A stretch of DNA of 64,000 nucleotides, taken from assembly GCF_005280735.1 (NCBI RefSeq), contig NZ_CP040077.1, positions 4,711,918 to 4,775,917 on the forward strand. The letters are read 5' to 3'. Numbering within the stretch: position 1 is the stretch's first letter; the number at the start of each line of letters is the position of its first letter. The position numbers and the translations under genes were made by a program. This stretch comes from Trinickia violacea. Lineage in GTDB: Bacteria > Pseudomonadota > Gammaproteobacteria > Burkholderiales > Burkholderiaceae. The notes below the pieces were generated by a model. It saw nothing but the letters and a program-made list of their open reading frames with translations. It was not told where the DNA came from and did no database searches. Below, piece by piece: positions 8,334 through 17,067 of this stretch.

Positions 8334-9854
8334 TTACTTCGCCACCGGCATCGTAAACTCCGCGCCCTTCGCGATGCTGTCGGGCCAGCGTTGCATGACG
8401 CTCTTGTAACGCGTATAGAACCGCACGCCTTCCTCGCCGTACGCGTGATGGTCGCCGAACAGCGACTTCTTCCAGCCGCCGAACGAATGCCACGCCATCG
8501 GCACCGGAATCGGCACGTTGATGCCGACCATGCCGATCTGGATTTGCCGCGAGAACGCGCGCGCGATGCCGCCGTCGGACGTGAAGCACGAGACACCGTT
8601 GGCGAACTCGTTTGCGTTGATCAGTTCGACCGCCGACGCGAAATCCGGCACGCGCACGACGCACAGCACCGGCCCGAAGATCTCCTCGCGATAGATCGTC
8701 ATGTCGGTCTTCACATCGTCGAAGAGCGAGCCGCCGAGGAAGAAGCCTTCCTCATGACCCGGGACCTTGTGACCGCGGCCGTCGACCACGAGCTTCGCGC
8801 CCGCCGCCACGCCCGCGTCGATGTAGCCCGACACCTTCGCGCGATGCGCGCCCGTCACGAGCGGGCCCATCTCGGCATCGGCCTCCATGCCGTTCTTGAT
8901 CTTGAGCGCCTTCACGCGCGGCGTGAGCTTGTCGATCAGTTCGTCGGCGATATGGCCGACCGCCACTGCCACCGAAATCGCCATGCAACGCTCGCCCGCC
9001 GAACCGTAGGCCGCGCCGATCAATGCGTCGACGGCCTGGTCGAGATCCGCATCGGGCATCACGACGAGATGGTTCTTCGCGCCGCCGAGCGCCTGCACCC
9101 GCTTGCCGTGTTTCGTGCCTTCGTTGTGGATGTATTGCGCGATCGGCGTCGAGCCGACGAACGACAGCGCTTCGACATCGGGATGTTCGAGCAGCGCATC
9201 GACCGCCACCTTGTCGCCGTGCACGACGTTGAACACGCCGTCGGGCAGGCCCGCTTCCTTGAGCAATTCGGCGAGACGAATCGATGCCGACGGATCGCGC
9301 TCCGACGGCTTCAGCACGAACGTGTTGCCGCACGCGATCGCGATCGGGAACATCCAGCACGGCACCATCATCGGGAAGTTGAAGGGCGTGATGCCGGCGA
9401 CGACGCCAAGCGGCTGCCGCAGATTCCAGTTGTCGATGCCGCCGCCGATCTGATCGGTGAAATCGGTCTTCAAGAGATTCGGAATGCCGCACGCGAACTC
9501 GACGATCTCGATGCCGCGCATCACTTCGCCTTGCGCGTCCGAAAACACCTTGCCGTGTTCCTTCGTGATCAGTTCCGCGAGCTCGTCGTGATGTTCGTCG
9601 AGCAGTTGCTTGAACTTGAACATGACACGCGCGCGCTTGATCGGCGCGACCTCGCTCCACGCCGGAAACGCCGCCTTCGCGGCAGCCACCGCTGCGGCGA
9701 CTTCGTCGACGCCCGCCAGCGGCACGCGCGTGGCAACCGAGCCGAGCGCCGGATTGAACACATCGCCGAAACGGCCGCTCTTGCCGGCCACCGTGCTGCC
9801 GCCGATGAAATGGCTCAACTCGCGCACGCGTGCGCCTTCATCTGACTCGCTCAT
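8334..9854 (-). CDS. mmsA: CoA-acylating methylmalonate-semialdehyde dehydrogenase
   Basis: 506 residues; start ATG at 9854 chosen for the GGAG ribosome site 6-7 bases upstream. ALDH superfamily: TPFNFPMMVPCWMFPIAIA, catalytic Cys at about residue 290 in AYGSAGERCMA, and the MMSDH-type ALGGAKNH, where ordinary ALDHs have the general-base Glu of ELGG. This is the known feature that lets the thioester go to CoA instead of water. Product would be propionyl-CoA or acetyl-CoA from methylmalonate or malonate semialdehyde (valine, inositol or beta-alanine catabolism). Divergent from the LysR gene at 10015. Confidence 0.92.
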   Translation of the reverse strand: MSESDEGARVRELSHFIGGSTVAGKSGRFGDVFNPALGSVATRVPLAGVDEVAAAVAAAKAAFPAWSEVAPIKRARVMFKFKQLLDEHHDELAELITKEHGKVFSDAQGEVMRGIEIVEFACGIPNLLKTDFTDQIGGGIDNWNLRQPLGVVAGITPFNFPMMVPCWMFPIAIACGNTFVLKPSERDPSASIRLAELLKEAGLPDGVFNVVHGDKVAVDALLEHPDVEALSFVGSTPIAQYIHNEGTKHGKRVQALGGAKNHLVVMPDADLDQAVDALIGAAYGSAGERCMAISVAVAVGHIADELIDKLTPRVKALKIKNGMEADAEMGPLVTGAHRAKVSGYIDAGVAAGAKLVVDGRGHKVPGHEEGFFLGGSLFDDVKTDMTIYREEIFGPVLCVVRVPDFASAVELINANEFANGVSCFTSDGGIARAFSRQIQIGMVGINVPIPVPMAWHSFGGWKKSLFGDHHAYGEEGVRFYTRYKSVMQRWPDSIAKGAEFTMPVAK

Positions 9855-9970
9855 GTGTCTCCTCACTGGTGCACTGAATGGATGCGCGGCCTGCTGCGCC
9901 GCGTCATTAAAGGCTGTCCGCCGGATGCGTTTGAGCCCAAGCGTACGCGGCATCGCGCTGCGAAATCCAA

Positions 9971-9983
9971 TGAGTAATGCTCA
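9971..9983. promoter_or_regulatory. Candidate LysR-type operator (T-N11-A dyad)
   Basis: TGAG-N5-CTCA (TGAGTAATGCTCA) is a perfect dyad fitting the T-N11-A rule for LysR regulators. It lies in the 160-base divergent region between mmsA and the LysR gene, about 32 bases before the LysR start codon. Confidence 0.5.
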
Positions 9984-10014
9984 ATTGCAATATAAGGCGC
10001 GCTAATATCAGCGG

Positions 10015-10914
10015 ATGGACCTGATACTGCTCCGCGCCTTCGTGACGGTCGCGCGCACCGGCAACCTGACGCGCGCCGCCGCGCAGCTGCACCTGTCGCA
10101 GCCGGCCGTCAGTCTGCAAATCAAGAATCTGCAGGAAGCGCTGGGCGTGGCGCTGTTTTCGCGCACGTCGCATGGGCTCGCGCTCACGCGCGACGGCCAG
10201 GCGCTCCTGCCGCACGCCGAGCGCGCGCTCGCGGCCGCCGGCGACGTCGAGCGCGCAGCGGCGACGCTGCGCCAGGAAGTGCGCGGGCGTCTGCGCATCG
10301 GCACGATCCTCGATCCCGAATTCTTGCGGCTCGGCGGTTTCCTCAGACAACTGGTGGAAACCTATCCCCAGATGGAGACCGCTTTGAGGCACGGCATGTC
10401 CGGCTGGGTGCTCGATCAGATCCGCTCGCGCGAGCTCGATGTCGGCTACTACATCGGCGACCCCGCCGAAGACGACGCCCGCGACCACGATCTCTTTCGC
10501 TCCGCCACGCTCATCCGCTTTCAATACCGCGTGCTCGCACCGGCCGGCTGGAAGGACCGCGTGAGCCGTGCCCGCGACTGGCGCGCGCTCGCCGCGCTGC
10601 CGTGGATCTGGACGCCGCCCGCGTCCGCGCATCACCGGCTGCTGTCGCGGCGTTTCGCCGCAGCGGGCGTGACGCCGGTCAAGGTCGCGGAAGTGGATCA
10701 GGAGCCGTCGATGCTCGACCTTGTCAAATCGGGCGTCGGACTCACGCTCGCGCGCGATTCGATCGCGATCGCCGAGGCGCACGCACATGCGCTGACGATC
10801 GTCGAAGGCGTCACGGTGCCGACCCAGCTCACGTTCGTCACGCTCGCCGAGCGCCAGGACGAGCCGGCGATCGCCGCGGCGTTCAAGCTCATCGAGCGGC
10901 AATGGGCGATATGA
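10015..10914 (+). CDS. LysR-family transcriptional regulator
   Basis: 299 residues. The N-terminal winged HTH is standard (LLRAFVTVARTGNLTRAAAQ, then LHLSQPAVSLQIKNLQ); the C-terminal two-lobed inducer domain runs from about residue 90. It sits head-to-head with the mmsA-GMC operon and most likely activates it in response to the pathway alcohol or aldehyde. A T-N11-A dyad lies in the shared intergenic region. The true ligand is unknown. Confidence 0.9.
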   Translation: MDLILLRAFVTVARTGNLTRAAAQLHLSQPAVSLQIKNLQEALGVALFSRTSHGLALTRDGQALLPHAERALAAAGDVERAAATLRQEVRGRLRIGTILDPEFLRLGGFLRQLVETYPQMETALRHGMSGWVLDQIRSRELDVGYYIGDPAEDDARDHDLFRSATLIRFQYRVLAPAGWKDRVSRARDWRALAALPWIWTPPASAHHRLLSRRFAAAGVTPVKVAEVDQEPSMLDLVKSGVGLTLARDSIAIAEAHAHALTIVEGVTVPTQLTFVTLAERQDEPAIAAAFKLIERQWAI

Positions 10915-11046
10915 GCAGCGCTGATGAATGAGGCGGCCGACACCCGCTGACAAGACGGGCATCGGCAATATTTGCTAGATTCGTGGTTCGCGCTTCGCGC
11001 GTCCCCCTCGCGTTGTTCTCCTCCCCCTTCTCGACAGGAGCCTCAG

Positions 11047-11580
11047 ATGGCACGCAACATCGAAATCAAAGCCCGCGCCCAGCAGTTCGAACAACTGCGC
11101 GAACGCGCCGCCGAACTTGCGTCCGAGGCTCCGCTGATCTTCCGCCAGCAGGACTTCTTCTACGACGTGCCGCGCGGGCGCCTGAAGCTGCGCCAATTCG
11201 ACGACGGCACGCCGGCCGAGCTGATCTTCTATCAGCGCGACGATCGCGACGGTCCGAAGGCGTCGTACTACACGAGGAGCCCGGTCACCAACCCCGAAGC
11301 GATGCACTCGCTGCTCGCCACTGCGCTCACGACGCGCGGCATCGTCACGAAAGAACGCCACGTGTATTTGGCGGGACGCACGCGCATCCATTTGGACCGC
11401 GTCGACGGGCTGGGCGATTTCGTCGAGCTCGAAGTGGTGCTCGCGCCCGATGACGACGAGGAAGGCGGCGAAGCCGAAGCGCACGAGGTGTTTGCGAAGC
11501 TCGGCGTGGCGAAGTCGGATCTCGTCGCGGTCGCTTACGTCGATTTGCTCAATCCGGCGAAGGCGGACGAAGCGGCTTGA
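11047..11580 (+). CDS. CYTH-domain protein (class IV adenylate cyclase / thiamine-triphosphatase-like)
   Basis: 177 residues; ATG at 11047 chosen for the AGGAG site just upstream and the MARNIEIKAR opening. The CYTH fold is recognised by the N-terminal acidic/lysine motif (here N-x-E-x-K, the first Glu of the usual ExExK being Asn), the basic strand residues (KLRQF, IHLDRV) and the late acidic strand DFVELEVVL. Members hydrolyse or cyclise nucleoside or inorganic triphosphates with divalent metals. Whether this one is a cyclase, triphosphatase or polyphosphate binder cannot be decided. Stands alone. Confidence 0.8.
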   Translation: MARNIEIKARAQQFEQLRERAAELASEAPLIFRQQDFFYDVPRGRLKLRQFDDGTPAELIFYQRDDRDGPKASYYTRSPVTNPEAMHSLLATALTTRGIVTKERHVYLAGRTRIHLDRVDGLGDFVELEVVLAPDDDEEGGEAEAHEVFAKLGVAKSDLVAVAYVDLLNPAKADEAA

Positions 11581-11666
11581 GTGTTCATATCAATGCGCTG
11601 GCGGCGCACGCAGCAACGCGCCGTCGACGCATCCCTTCTTGTATCCAGAACCATCCCCGCAGCCAA

Positions 11667-12158
11667 CTATGCCGTGCCCGCCCCCGGCGACAGATGGCCG
11701 AGCGGCAATGGCCCATTGCGCTTGAACGTGGTGAGGACGATGTTCGAGCGCACGCTGTCGACACCCGGCACCCGCATCAGTTTCTTCATCACGAACGACG
11801 ACAGCGCGTTCAAATCCGGCGCGACGATACGCAGCAGATAGTCGGCGTCGCCAACTACCGCATGGCATTCGAGCACTTCGGGCAGCACGTCGATCTGCTG
11901 CTGGAACTGCTCAATGATCGAATCGCCGTGATGCTTGAGCTTGAGGCTCGTGAACGCCGTGACGCCGAGCCCGAGCTTTTCGGGCCGCAGCACGACCCGA
12001 TAGCCGTCGATCACCCCATCCGCCTCGAGCCGCTGCAGCCGCCGCCCGATCTGCGATGGCGATAGCGGAACCTGCTCGCCAAGCTGTTGATGCGTGGCGC
12101 GTCCGAAGCGCTGGAGCACGTCCAGCAGCGCCAAATCGAAGTGATCGAGTTCCACCAT
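11667..12158 (-). CDS. Lrp/AsnC-family transcriptional regulator, probable regulator of phhAB
   Basis: About 163 residues from the ATG at 12158 (MVELDHFDLALLD; in-frame ATGs at 12164 and 12173 are also possible). N-terminal AsnC-type HTH (HQQLGEQVPLSPSQIGRRLQ) is followed by a RAM/ACT ligand domain (VLECHAVVGDADYLLRIVAPD). It is divergent from the phenylalanine hydroxylase gene with about 135 bases between starts, the usual place for a dedicated aromatic-amino-acid-responsive activator. Confidence 0.9.
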   Translation of the reverse strand: MVELDHFDLALLDVLQRFGRATHQQLGEQVPLSPSQIGRRLQRLEADGVIDGYRVVLRPEKLGLGVTAFTSLKLKHHGDSIIEQFQQQIDVLPEVLECHAVVGDADYLLRIVAPDLNALSSFVMKKLMRVPGVDSVRSNIVLTTFKRNGPLPLGHLSPGAGTA

Positions 12159-12193
12159 GAGCATTTCCCGCATGAATTCGAAAATAACGCGTG

Positions 12194-12217
12194 ATTATTG
12201 CATATTGAAGCGATAAT
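12194..12217. promoter_or_regulatory. Candidate Lrp operator in the lrp/phhA divergent region
   Basis: ATTATTGC and GCGATAAT (7 of 8 complementary) are separated by 8 bases in an A/T-rich patch between the two divergent genes. Size and base composition suit an Lrp-family dimer site; this is inference from symmetry only. Confidence 0.4.
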
Positions 12218-12294
12218 ACGCTTCGATTGCGCCCTTTCCGCGAACACCCCGCACTACACTTGCATGCACCCGATTTCACGAATGCAGCAAGACC

Positions 12295-13185
12295 ATGTCC
12301 GCCGCCGTCACCGCCAAACTCAAAGAACAATTCGAAGCCGGCCTCGAAACCCGCGCCGACTTCACCATCGACCAGCCGATCGACCGCTACTCAGCCGCCG
12401 ACCACGCGGTGTGGCGCCAGCTTTATAGGCGGCAAACGGCGCTGCTCGAAGGCCGCGTGTGCGACGCGTTTCTCGAAGGCGTGGCGCGGCTGAATGTGTC
12501 GGCGCAATCCGTTCCCTCGTTCGAATCGATCAACCGCCAGTTGAAACCGGCGACGGGCTGGGAAATCGTCGCGGTGCCCGGCCTCGTGCCGGACCGCGTG
12601 TTCTTCGAACATCTGGCGAACCGCCGCTTTCCCGTCACCTGGTGGATGCGCCGCCCGGACCAGCTCGACTATCTGCAAGAACCCGATTGCTTCCACGACC
12701 TGTTCGGCCACGTGCCGCTCCTGATCCAGCCGATCTTCGCCGACTACATGCACGCCTATGGCCGGGCCGCGCTCGCGGCAAGCGACGCCGGCGCCCTGCC
12801 GCTACTCGCGCGGCTCTACTGGTACACGGTGGAATTCGGCCTGATCCGCGCTTCGGACAGTCCCAACGGGGTGCAGATCTACGGCGCGGGCATCGTCTCG
12901 AGCCGAGGGGAAACGATCTACAGCCAGCAAAGCGCCGCGCCTAACCGGCTCGCGTTCGACCTCGAGCGCGTGATGTGCACGCGCTATCGCATCGACACGT
13001 TTCAAAAGACCTACTTCGTCATCGACGACTTCGAGCAGCTGTTCGACGTTGCGCGCACCGACTTCGCGCCGCTCCTGGCCAAGCTCGCCGATGCCCCCGC
13101 GCTCGCGGCGGGCGACGTGCTCGCCACCGATCGCGTGATCACCCGCGGCACGCAGGAAGGCTGGAAGAGCGACGGCGACATCTGA
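12295..13185 (+). CDS. phhA: Phenylalanine-4-hydroxylase
   Basis: 296 residues, the size of the single-domain bacterial enzyme. The non-haem iron ligands are visible: His134 and His139 in DCFHDLFGHVPLL, and Glu180 in YWYTVEFGLI. It converts L-phenylalanine to tyrosine using O2 and a tetrahydropterin. phhB, which regenerates the pterin, lies 120 bases downstream, and an Lrp regulator is divergent. Function is clear. Confidence 0.96.
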   Translation: MSAAVTAKLKEQFEAGLETRADFTIDQPIDRYSAADHAVWRQLYRRQTALLEGRVCDAFLEGVARLNVSAQSVPSFESINRQLKPATGWEIVAVPGLVPDRVFFEHLANRRFPVTWWMRRPDQLDYLQEPDCFHDLFGHVPLLIQPIFADYMHAYGRAALAASDAGALPLLARLYWYTVEFGLIRASDSPNGVQIYGAGIVSSRGETIYSQQSAAPNRLAFDLERVMCTRYRIDTFQKTYFVIDDFEQLFDVARTDFAPLLAKLADAPALAAGDVLATDRVITRGTQEGWKSDGDI

Positions 13186-13243
13186 GGCACGGCCCGCCCG
13201 CGCCATCCACGCCCCTGCAGGCGCCTGCCATCTGTGAAAAAAT

Positions 13244-13291
13244 GCTTGGACGGTTGTGGGACGTCTGAGAGCGTCCGCGCGCAATCCAAGC
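13244..13291 (+). promoter_or_regulatory. Nested stem-loops in the phhB leader
   Basis: Outer arms GCTTGGA (13244-13250) and TCCAAGC (13285-13291) enclose an inner GGACG/CGTCC hairpin (13259-13263, 13272-13276). The structure ends 16 bases before the phhB start and could affect expression or mRNA processing between phhA and phhB. Confidence 0.4.
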
Positions 13292-13307
13292 CCATAGAGG
13301 TGACGAA

Positions 13308-13613
13308 ATGATCCACAAGCTGACTTCCGAAGAACGTTCCACTCAACTCGCGCAACTGCACGGCTGGCAGGCTGTGCCGGGCCGCGACGCGATCCATCGT
13401 CAATTCAAGTTCGCCGATTTCAACGAAGCGTTCGGCTTCATGACGCGCGTGGCGATCAAGGCGCAGGAGATGAATCACCACCCGGAATGGTTCAACGTCT
13501 ACCACACGGTGGAAATCACGCTGTCGACGCACGAGGCGAACGGTCTCACCGAACGGGACGTGGCGCTCGCGCGCTTTATCGACGACGTCGCGAAATCGAT
13601 GCAGCGCGCATGA
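13308..13613 (+). CDS. phhB: 4a-hydroxytetrahydrobiopterin dehydratase (pterin-4a-carbinolamine dehydratase)
   Basis: 101 residues, full family length. Signature region EMNHHPEWFNVYHTVEITLSTH carries the conserved histidines of the active site. It dehydrates the carbinolamine formed by PhhA so that the pterin can be reduced again. Upstream GAGGTGA is a good ribosome site. Same strand as phhA. Confidence 0.95.
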   Translation: MIHKLTSEERSTQLAQLHGWQAVPGRDAIHRQFKFADFNEAFGFMTRVAIKAQEMNHHPEWFNVYHTVEITLSTHEANGLTERDVALARFIDDVAKSMQRA

Positions 13614-13681
13614 GAAACGCGCCGCATCGCACGCCGCCGTGAAAGCGATTTGCAGGTAATTCGGGGTCGAATCGACGCTTT

Positions 13682-13906
13682 CTATAGGCCATTCTTAAGG
13701 CGCACGTAAGATTCCCACGCCTCGCGTGCAATCGGTTCCAAACCTTCCGGCGAGAGAGTGGTCTGACGCTGTACAATCAGCAGCGCATACGGCTTGGAAA
13801 GCGCGCTTGCCTCTTTGCATAAACTGAGTTCATCGCCGCTCGAAGGCGAACGGGTGCGCCAGAAATTGATCGCGGCTTCTAGTTCGTTGATCGTAATATC
13901 GGACAT
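13682..13906 (-). CDS. DUF3717 family small protein
   Basis: 74 residues from the ATG at 13906 (MSDITINELEAAINFWR). It matches the DUF3717 family, common in Burkholderia and relatives, with the ITINELEAAINFWR opening and a C-terminal AREAWESYVRLK. Mostly helical, no signal peptide. Function unknown. It is divergent from the two-component system at 14033. Confidence 0.8.
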   Translation of the reverse strand: MSDITINELEAAINFWRTRSPSSGDELSLCKEASALSKPYALLIVQRQTTLSPEGLEPIAREAWESYVRLKNGL

Positions 13907-14032
13907 GATTTTTGAGATCGTTCCTTGGCCGCCTGCTCGAAACCGACGCGCGGCGGCGTGCTCGCTGCAGAGACGGCGCACCGGCGAACCGCGTGCTCCA
14001 AAGGCCTAACCCATTGTACTTGAGCGAAATCC

Positions 14033-14719
14033 ATGCGACTCCTTCTGATCGAAGATGACCGCCCCATCGCGCGCGGTATTCAAAGCAGTCTTGAGCAAGC
14101 CGGCTTCACCGTCGACATGGTCCACGACGGCATCTTTGCTGAACAAGCCCTCACGCAAAACCGCCACGAGCTGGTGATTCTCGATCTCGGCCTGCCGGGC
14201 ATCGACGGCATGACGCTCCTGTCGCGCTTCCGCCAGAGCAACCGCCACACGCCCGTGATCGTGCTGACCGCGCGCGACGAGTTGAACGACCGCGTTCAGG
14301 GCCTCAATTCCGGCGCCGACGACTACATGCTCAAGCCGTTCGAGCCGGCCGAGCTCGAAGCCCGCATCCGCGCGGTGATGCGCCGCAGCGGCCCGCACAG
14401 CGACATGCCGCGTCCGGAAGTGTCGTTGGGCGGTGTGCGCCTGTCGGGCGTCGATCGCCGCATCTTCAACGACGACAAGCCGCTCGAACTGTCGCCGCGC
14501 GAATTCGCGGTGCTCGAGATGCTGCTGCTGCGCCATGGCCGCGTGGTGAGCAAGGCCCAGCTGCAAGATCACCTGACGCACTTCGGCGGCGATCTCGGCG
14601 ACACCGCGATCGAAGTCTACGTGCATCGCGTACGCAAGAAACTCGAAAACTGCCGCGTCGAAATCGTCACGGTGCGCGGCTTCGGGTATCTGCTGCAGGA
14701 AATCCGCCAGGCTTCCTGA
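14033..14719 (+). CDS. OmpR/PhoB-family response regulator
   Basis: 228 residues. Receiver domain with acidic pocket EDD (7-9), phosphorylated Asp51 in LVILDLGLPGIDG, Thr79 and Lys101 (LKPF). C-terminal winged-helix DNA-binding domain with ELSPREFAVLEMLL and VYVHRVRKKLE. Resembles the QseB/TctD/PmrA branch. The cognate kinase follows after 119 bases that hold a large nested inverted repeat. Targets unknown. Confidence 0.93.
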   Translation: MRLLLIEDDRPIARGIQSSLEQAGFTVDMVHDGIFAEQALTQNRHELVILDLGLPGIDGMTLLSRFRQSNRHTPVIVLTARDELNDRVQGLNSGADDYMLKPFEPAELEARIRAVMRRSGPHSDMPRPEVSLGGVRLSGVDRRIFNDDKPLELSPREFAVLEMLLLRHGRVVSKAQLQDHLTHFGGDLGDTAIEVYVHRVRKKLENCRVEIVTVRGFGYLLQEIRQAS

Positions 14720-14735
14720 GCCGGCAGACCGCTAT

Positions 14736-14818
14736 AACCCCGGATTGAGCCTTGGCCCGCACTGGCGCCGCGTATTCGATGCGCGGCGCTGTCGCGAGTC
14801 ACAGCGCCCTCCGGGGTT
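14736..14818 (+). promoter_or_regulatory. Nested inverted repeat / possible attenuator between response regulator and kinase
   Basis: AACCCCGGA (14736-14744) pairs with TCCGGGGTT (14810-14818), which runs into TTTT; inside sits an 8-bp GCGCCGCG/CGCGGCGC hairpin (14765-14772 with 14782-14789). The outer stem followed by T looks terminator-like and could lower kinase expression relative to the regulator. Confidence 0.45.
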
Positions 14819-14838
14819 TTCTACTTAGCACTCGGACC

Positions 14839-16335
14839 ATGCCCCACGCCGCCGCGAATAGCCTGCGCCGCTCGCTGCTGCGGCGCTTAGCCGCCCCGCT
14901 GTCGCTGCTCGCGCTGATGAGCGGCCTGATCGCGTATTGGCTCGCGTGGCAATACACGCAGCACGTCATCGATCGCTCGCTCGCCGATCTCGCCACCGCG
15001 ATCTCGAAGCAGATCCAGATCGCCGGTCCCGACGCGCCGATCACCGTCCCGCCGCTCGCGCAGGCCATGTTCTCCGACCCGACCGAGAACTTGATCTACC
15101 GGATCAGCGACGGCGAAAACGAAATCGCCGGCGACCCAAAGCTGCCGCTGTTCGGCTCGAACGTGCGGCGCATGCACTACGCATACGCGTTCGAGGCGCA
15201 GCATCAGGGCGTGAGCGTGCGGGTCGCGCAGGTTCGCGTGAATCAAGCCGGCGGCAATCCGATGATCGTCGAAGTGGCACAGCCGGTGCGGCATCGTTTC
15301 CGGATCGCCGCCGAGTTTCTCGTCGCAATCATGATGCCGCTGTTGCTGTTGCTGCTTGCGGGCTGGGTCATCGTCTGGCGCGTGGTCAATCAGCAGCTCA
15401 ATCCGCTGACGGATCTCGCCGACTCGCTCAACCGGCAGACGCACACGTCGCTCGAACCCGTCGACGAGACCTACGTGCCGGTCGAGATCCGGCCGTTGAC
15501 CAGTGCGCTGAACGCCCTGCTCGAACGCCTGAAGACCGCGCTCGACGGACAGCGTAAATTCATCGCCGACGCCGCGCACCAACTGCGTACGCCGCTTACC
15601 GCCGTGAAGCTGCATGCGGAACAGGCCGCGAACGCACGCGACCCGGCGCAGACGCTCGCCGCCGTGTGCGAGCTGCGCGCCGCCGCCGATCGCGCCGTGC
15701 GCCTGTCGAACCAGCTTCTGTCGCTCGCACGGGCGGAACCGGGCGCGCAGGCCGCGCGCTTCGTTGAAGTCGACCTCGCCGCACTCGCGTTCGAAACCGG
15801 CGCGGAATGGGTGCCGCGCGCGCTTGCGGTGCACGTAGACCTCGGCTTCCAGCGCCTCGACGATCCGGCGAACGACAGCCCGCTCGTCGTGCGCGGCAAT
15901 CCCGTCTTGCTGCGCGAGGTGATCGCGAATCTGTTGGACAACGCGTTGAAGTACGTCCCGCCGGCACGGCTGGATGGCGGGCGGATCACCGTCAGCGTCG
16001 CGCAGGTGGCGATCGACGCCATCGCGTACGCTGAAATCATCGTCGAAGACAACGGCTCGGGCGTGCCCGGCAATCAGCAAGCCGATCTCTTCAAGCGCTT
16101 TTTCCGCGGCGATGGGCAAAACATGGTCGGAGGTGGCGTCGATGCCGGTGCGGGCCTCGGGCTCGCGATCGTCCACGACATCATGGTCTTGCACGGCGGC
16201 AGCGTGCAGTATGCCGACGCGCCCGAAGGCGGGGCGCGCTTTATCCTGCGTGTGCCGCTCGTCGCGTCCGCGCGCGCGGACGATACGGCGTCTGCAAAAA
16301 GAAAATCGGCGCAACATGCGCCGATCGATCTGTGA
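14839..16335 (+). CDS. Two-component sensor histidine kinase
   Basis: 498 residues from ATG 14839 (MPHAAANSLRRSLLRR); an in-frame TTG at 14752 would add 29 residues but lies inside the inverted repeat. Two membrane helices (about residues 18-40 and 158-181) bracket a roughly 115-residue periplasmic sensor region. Then HAMP-like linker, H-box with His247 (FIADAAHQLRTPL), N-box NLLDNALKYVP, G1 VEDNGSGVPG and G2 GAGLGLAIV. Partner of the regulator at 14033; close in style to TctE/QseC sensors. Signal unknown. Confidence 0.9.
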   Translation: MPHAAANSLRRSLLRRLAAPLSLLALMSGLIAYWLAWQYTQHVIDRSLADLATAISKQIQIAGPDAPITVPPLAQAMFSDPTENLIYRISDGENEIAGDPKLPLFGSNVRRMHYAYAFEAQHQGVSVRVAQVRVNQAGGNPMIVEVAQPVRHRFRIAAEFLVAIMMPLLLLLLAGWVIVWRVVNQQLNPLTDLADSLNRQTHTSLEPVDETYVPVEIRPLTSALNALLERLKTALDGQRKFIADAAHQLRTPLTAVKLHAEQAANARDPAQTLAAVCELRAAADRAVRLSNQLLSLARAEPGAQAARFVEVDLAALAFETGAEWVPRALAVHVDLGFQRLDDPANDSPLVVRGNPVLLREVIANLLDNALKYVPPARLDGGRITVSVAQVAIDAIAYAEIIVEDNGSGVPGNQQADLFKRFFRGDGQNMVGGGVDAGAGLGLAIVHDIMVLHGGSVQYADAPEGGARFILRVPLVASARADDTASAKRKSAQHAPIDL

Positions 16336-16350
16336 AGCCTTGGCTCGAAG

Positions 16351-16842
16351 CTAGTCTTTCTTCTTGCGCTTCTTTTCTTGCTCTTTGTCCTTCTCTTGCG
16401 TCGAAGCGAGCATCGTACCGCGGCACTTGCGCGCGCCGCAGCGGCATTCATACTCGCGCTTGAGCTTTTTCGTCTGACGCGCATCGATCACGAGACCGTA
16501 GTCGTAGAACAGCTCTTCCTCCGCATCGATGTTGCGCAGCGCGTGGATGAACACGCGTCCGTCCACCTCTTCCGCTTCGCAGTTCGGCGCGCACGAATGG
16601 TTGATCCAGCGCGCGCTGTTGCCGTTCACTTTGCCGTCGATCACACGGCCGTCTTCGAGCGCGAAGTAAAAGGTGTGATTCGGCTCATCGGGGTTGTGCG
16701 GATGCCGTCGCAGCGCCTCCTTCCACGTGATCCGTTCACCCTTGTATTCCAGCAAACGTTCGCCGGCCTTGATCGGCTCCACGGCGAACACGCCCTTGCC
16801 GTGCACACCCGATTGGCGCACGACCGTCCTGCGTGAACTCAT
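16351..16842 (-). CDS. SET-domain protein lysine methyltransferase-like protein
   Basis: 163 residues from ATG 16842 (MSSRRTVVRQSGVHGKGVFA). SET motifs are complete: GVHGKGVFA, RWINHSCAPNC (79-88), ELFYDYG (109-115). It also has a post-SET-like cysteine cluster (Cys133, 135, 140) that with Cys88 could bind zinc. The tail is a highly charged Lys/Glu stretch (KEQEKKRKKKD). These features predict S-adenosylmethionine-dependent lysine methylation; the bacterial target is unknown. Convergent with the kinase gene, 15 bases apart. Confidence 0.88.
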   Translation of the reverse strand: MSSRRTVVRQSGVHGKGVFAVEPIKAGERLLEYKGERITWKEALRRHPHNPDEPNHTFYFALEDGRVIDGKVNGNSARWINHSCAPNCEAEEVDGRVFIHALRNIDAEEELFYDYGLVIDARQTKKLKREYECRCGARKCRGTMLASTQEKDKEQEKKRKKKD

Positions 16843-17067
16843 CGACGAATCCTTTGTAAAACTGCAACCGGCCACCGCCGGCCGGCATGTGCCGCGCGTG
16901 AGCGCGTGGGACATTTTCAAGATCGACATAGAAAACGCGGCGCCGAGCGGGCGCCGCGTGAACGTGCGACGCGAGCGCGTCACAACCGGCATCGTACACG
17001 GTCGAGACGGCTTAATTCAACCTCGTGCGCCGCTACCTGCGAGCGCGGCCCAATACGAGACTGAGCG

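Noticed and set aside
8332..8664. Extended start of the GMC dehydrogenase at 8664
   Set aside because: It would overlap the upstream dehydrogenase gene by over 300 bases; the ATG at 8331 is two bases after that stop and begins the FAD fold at the normal distance.
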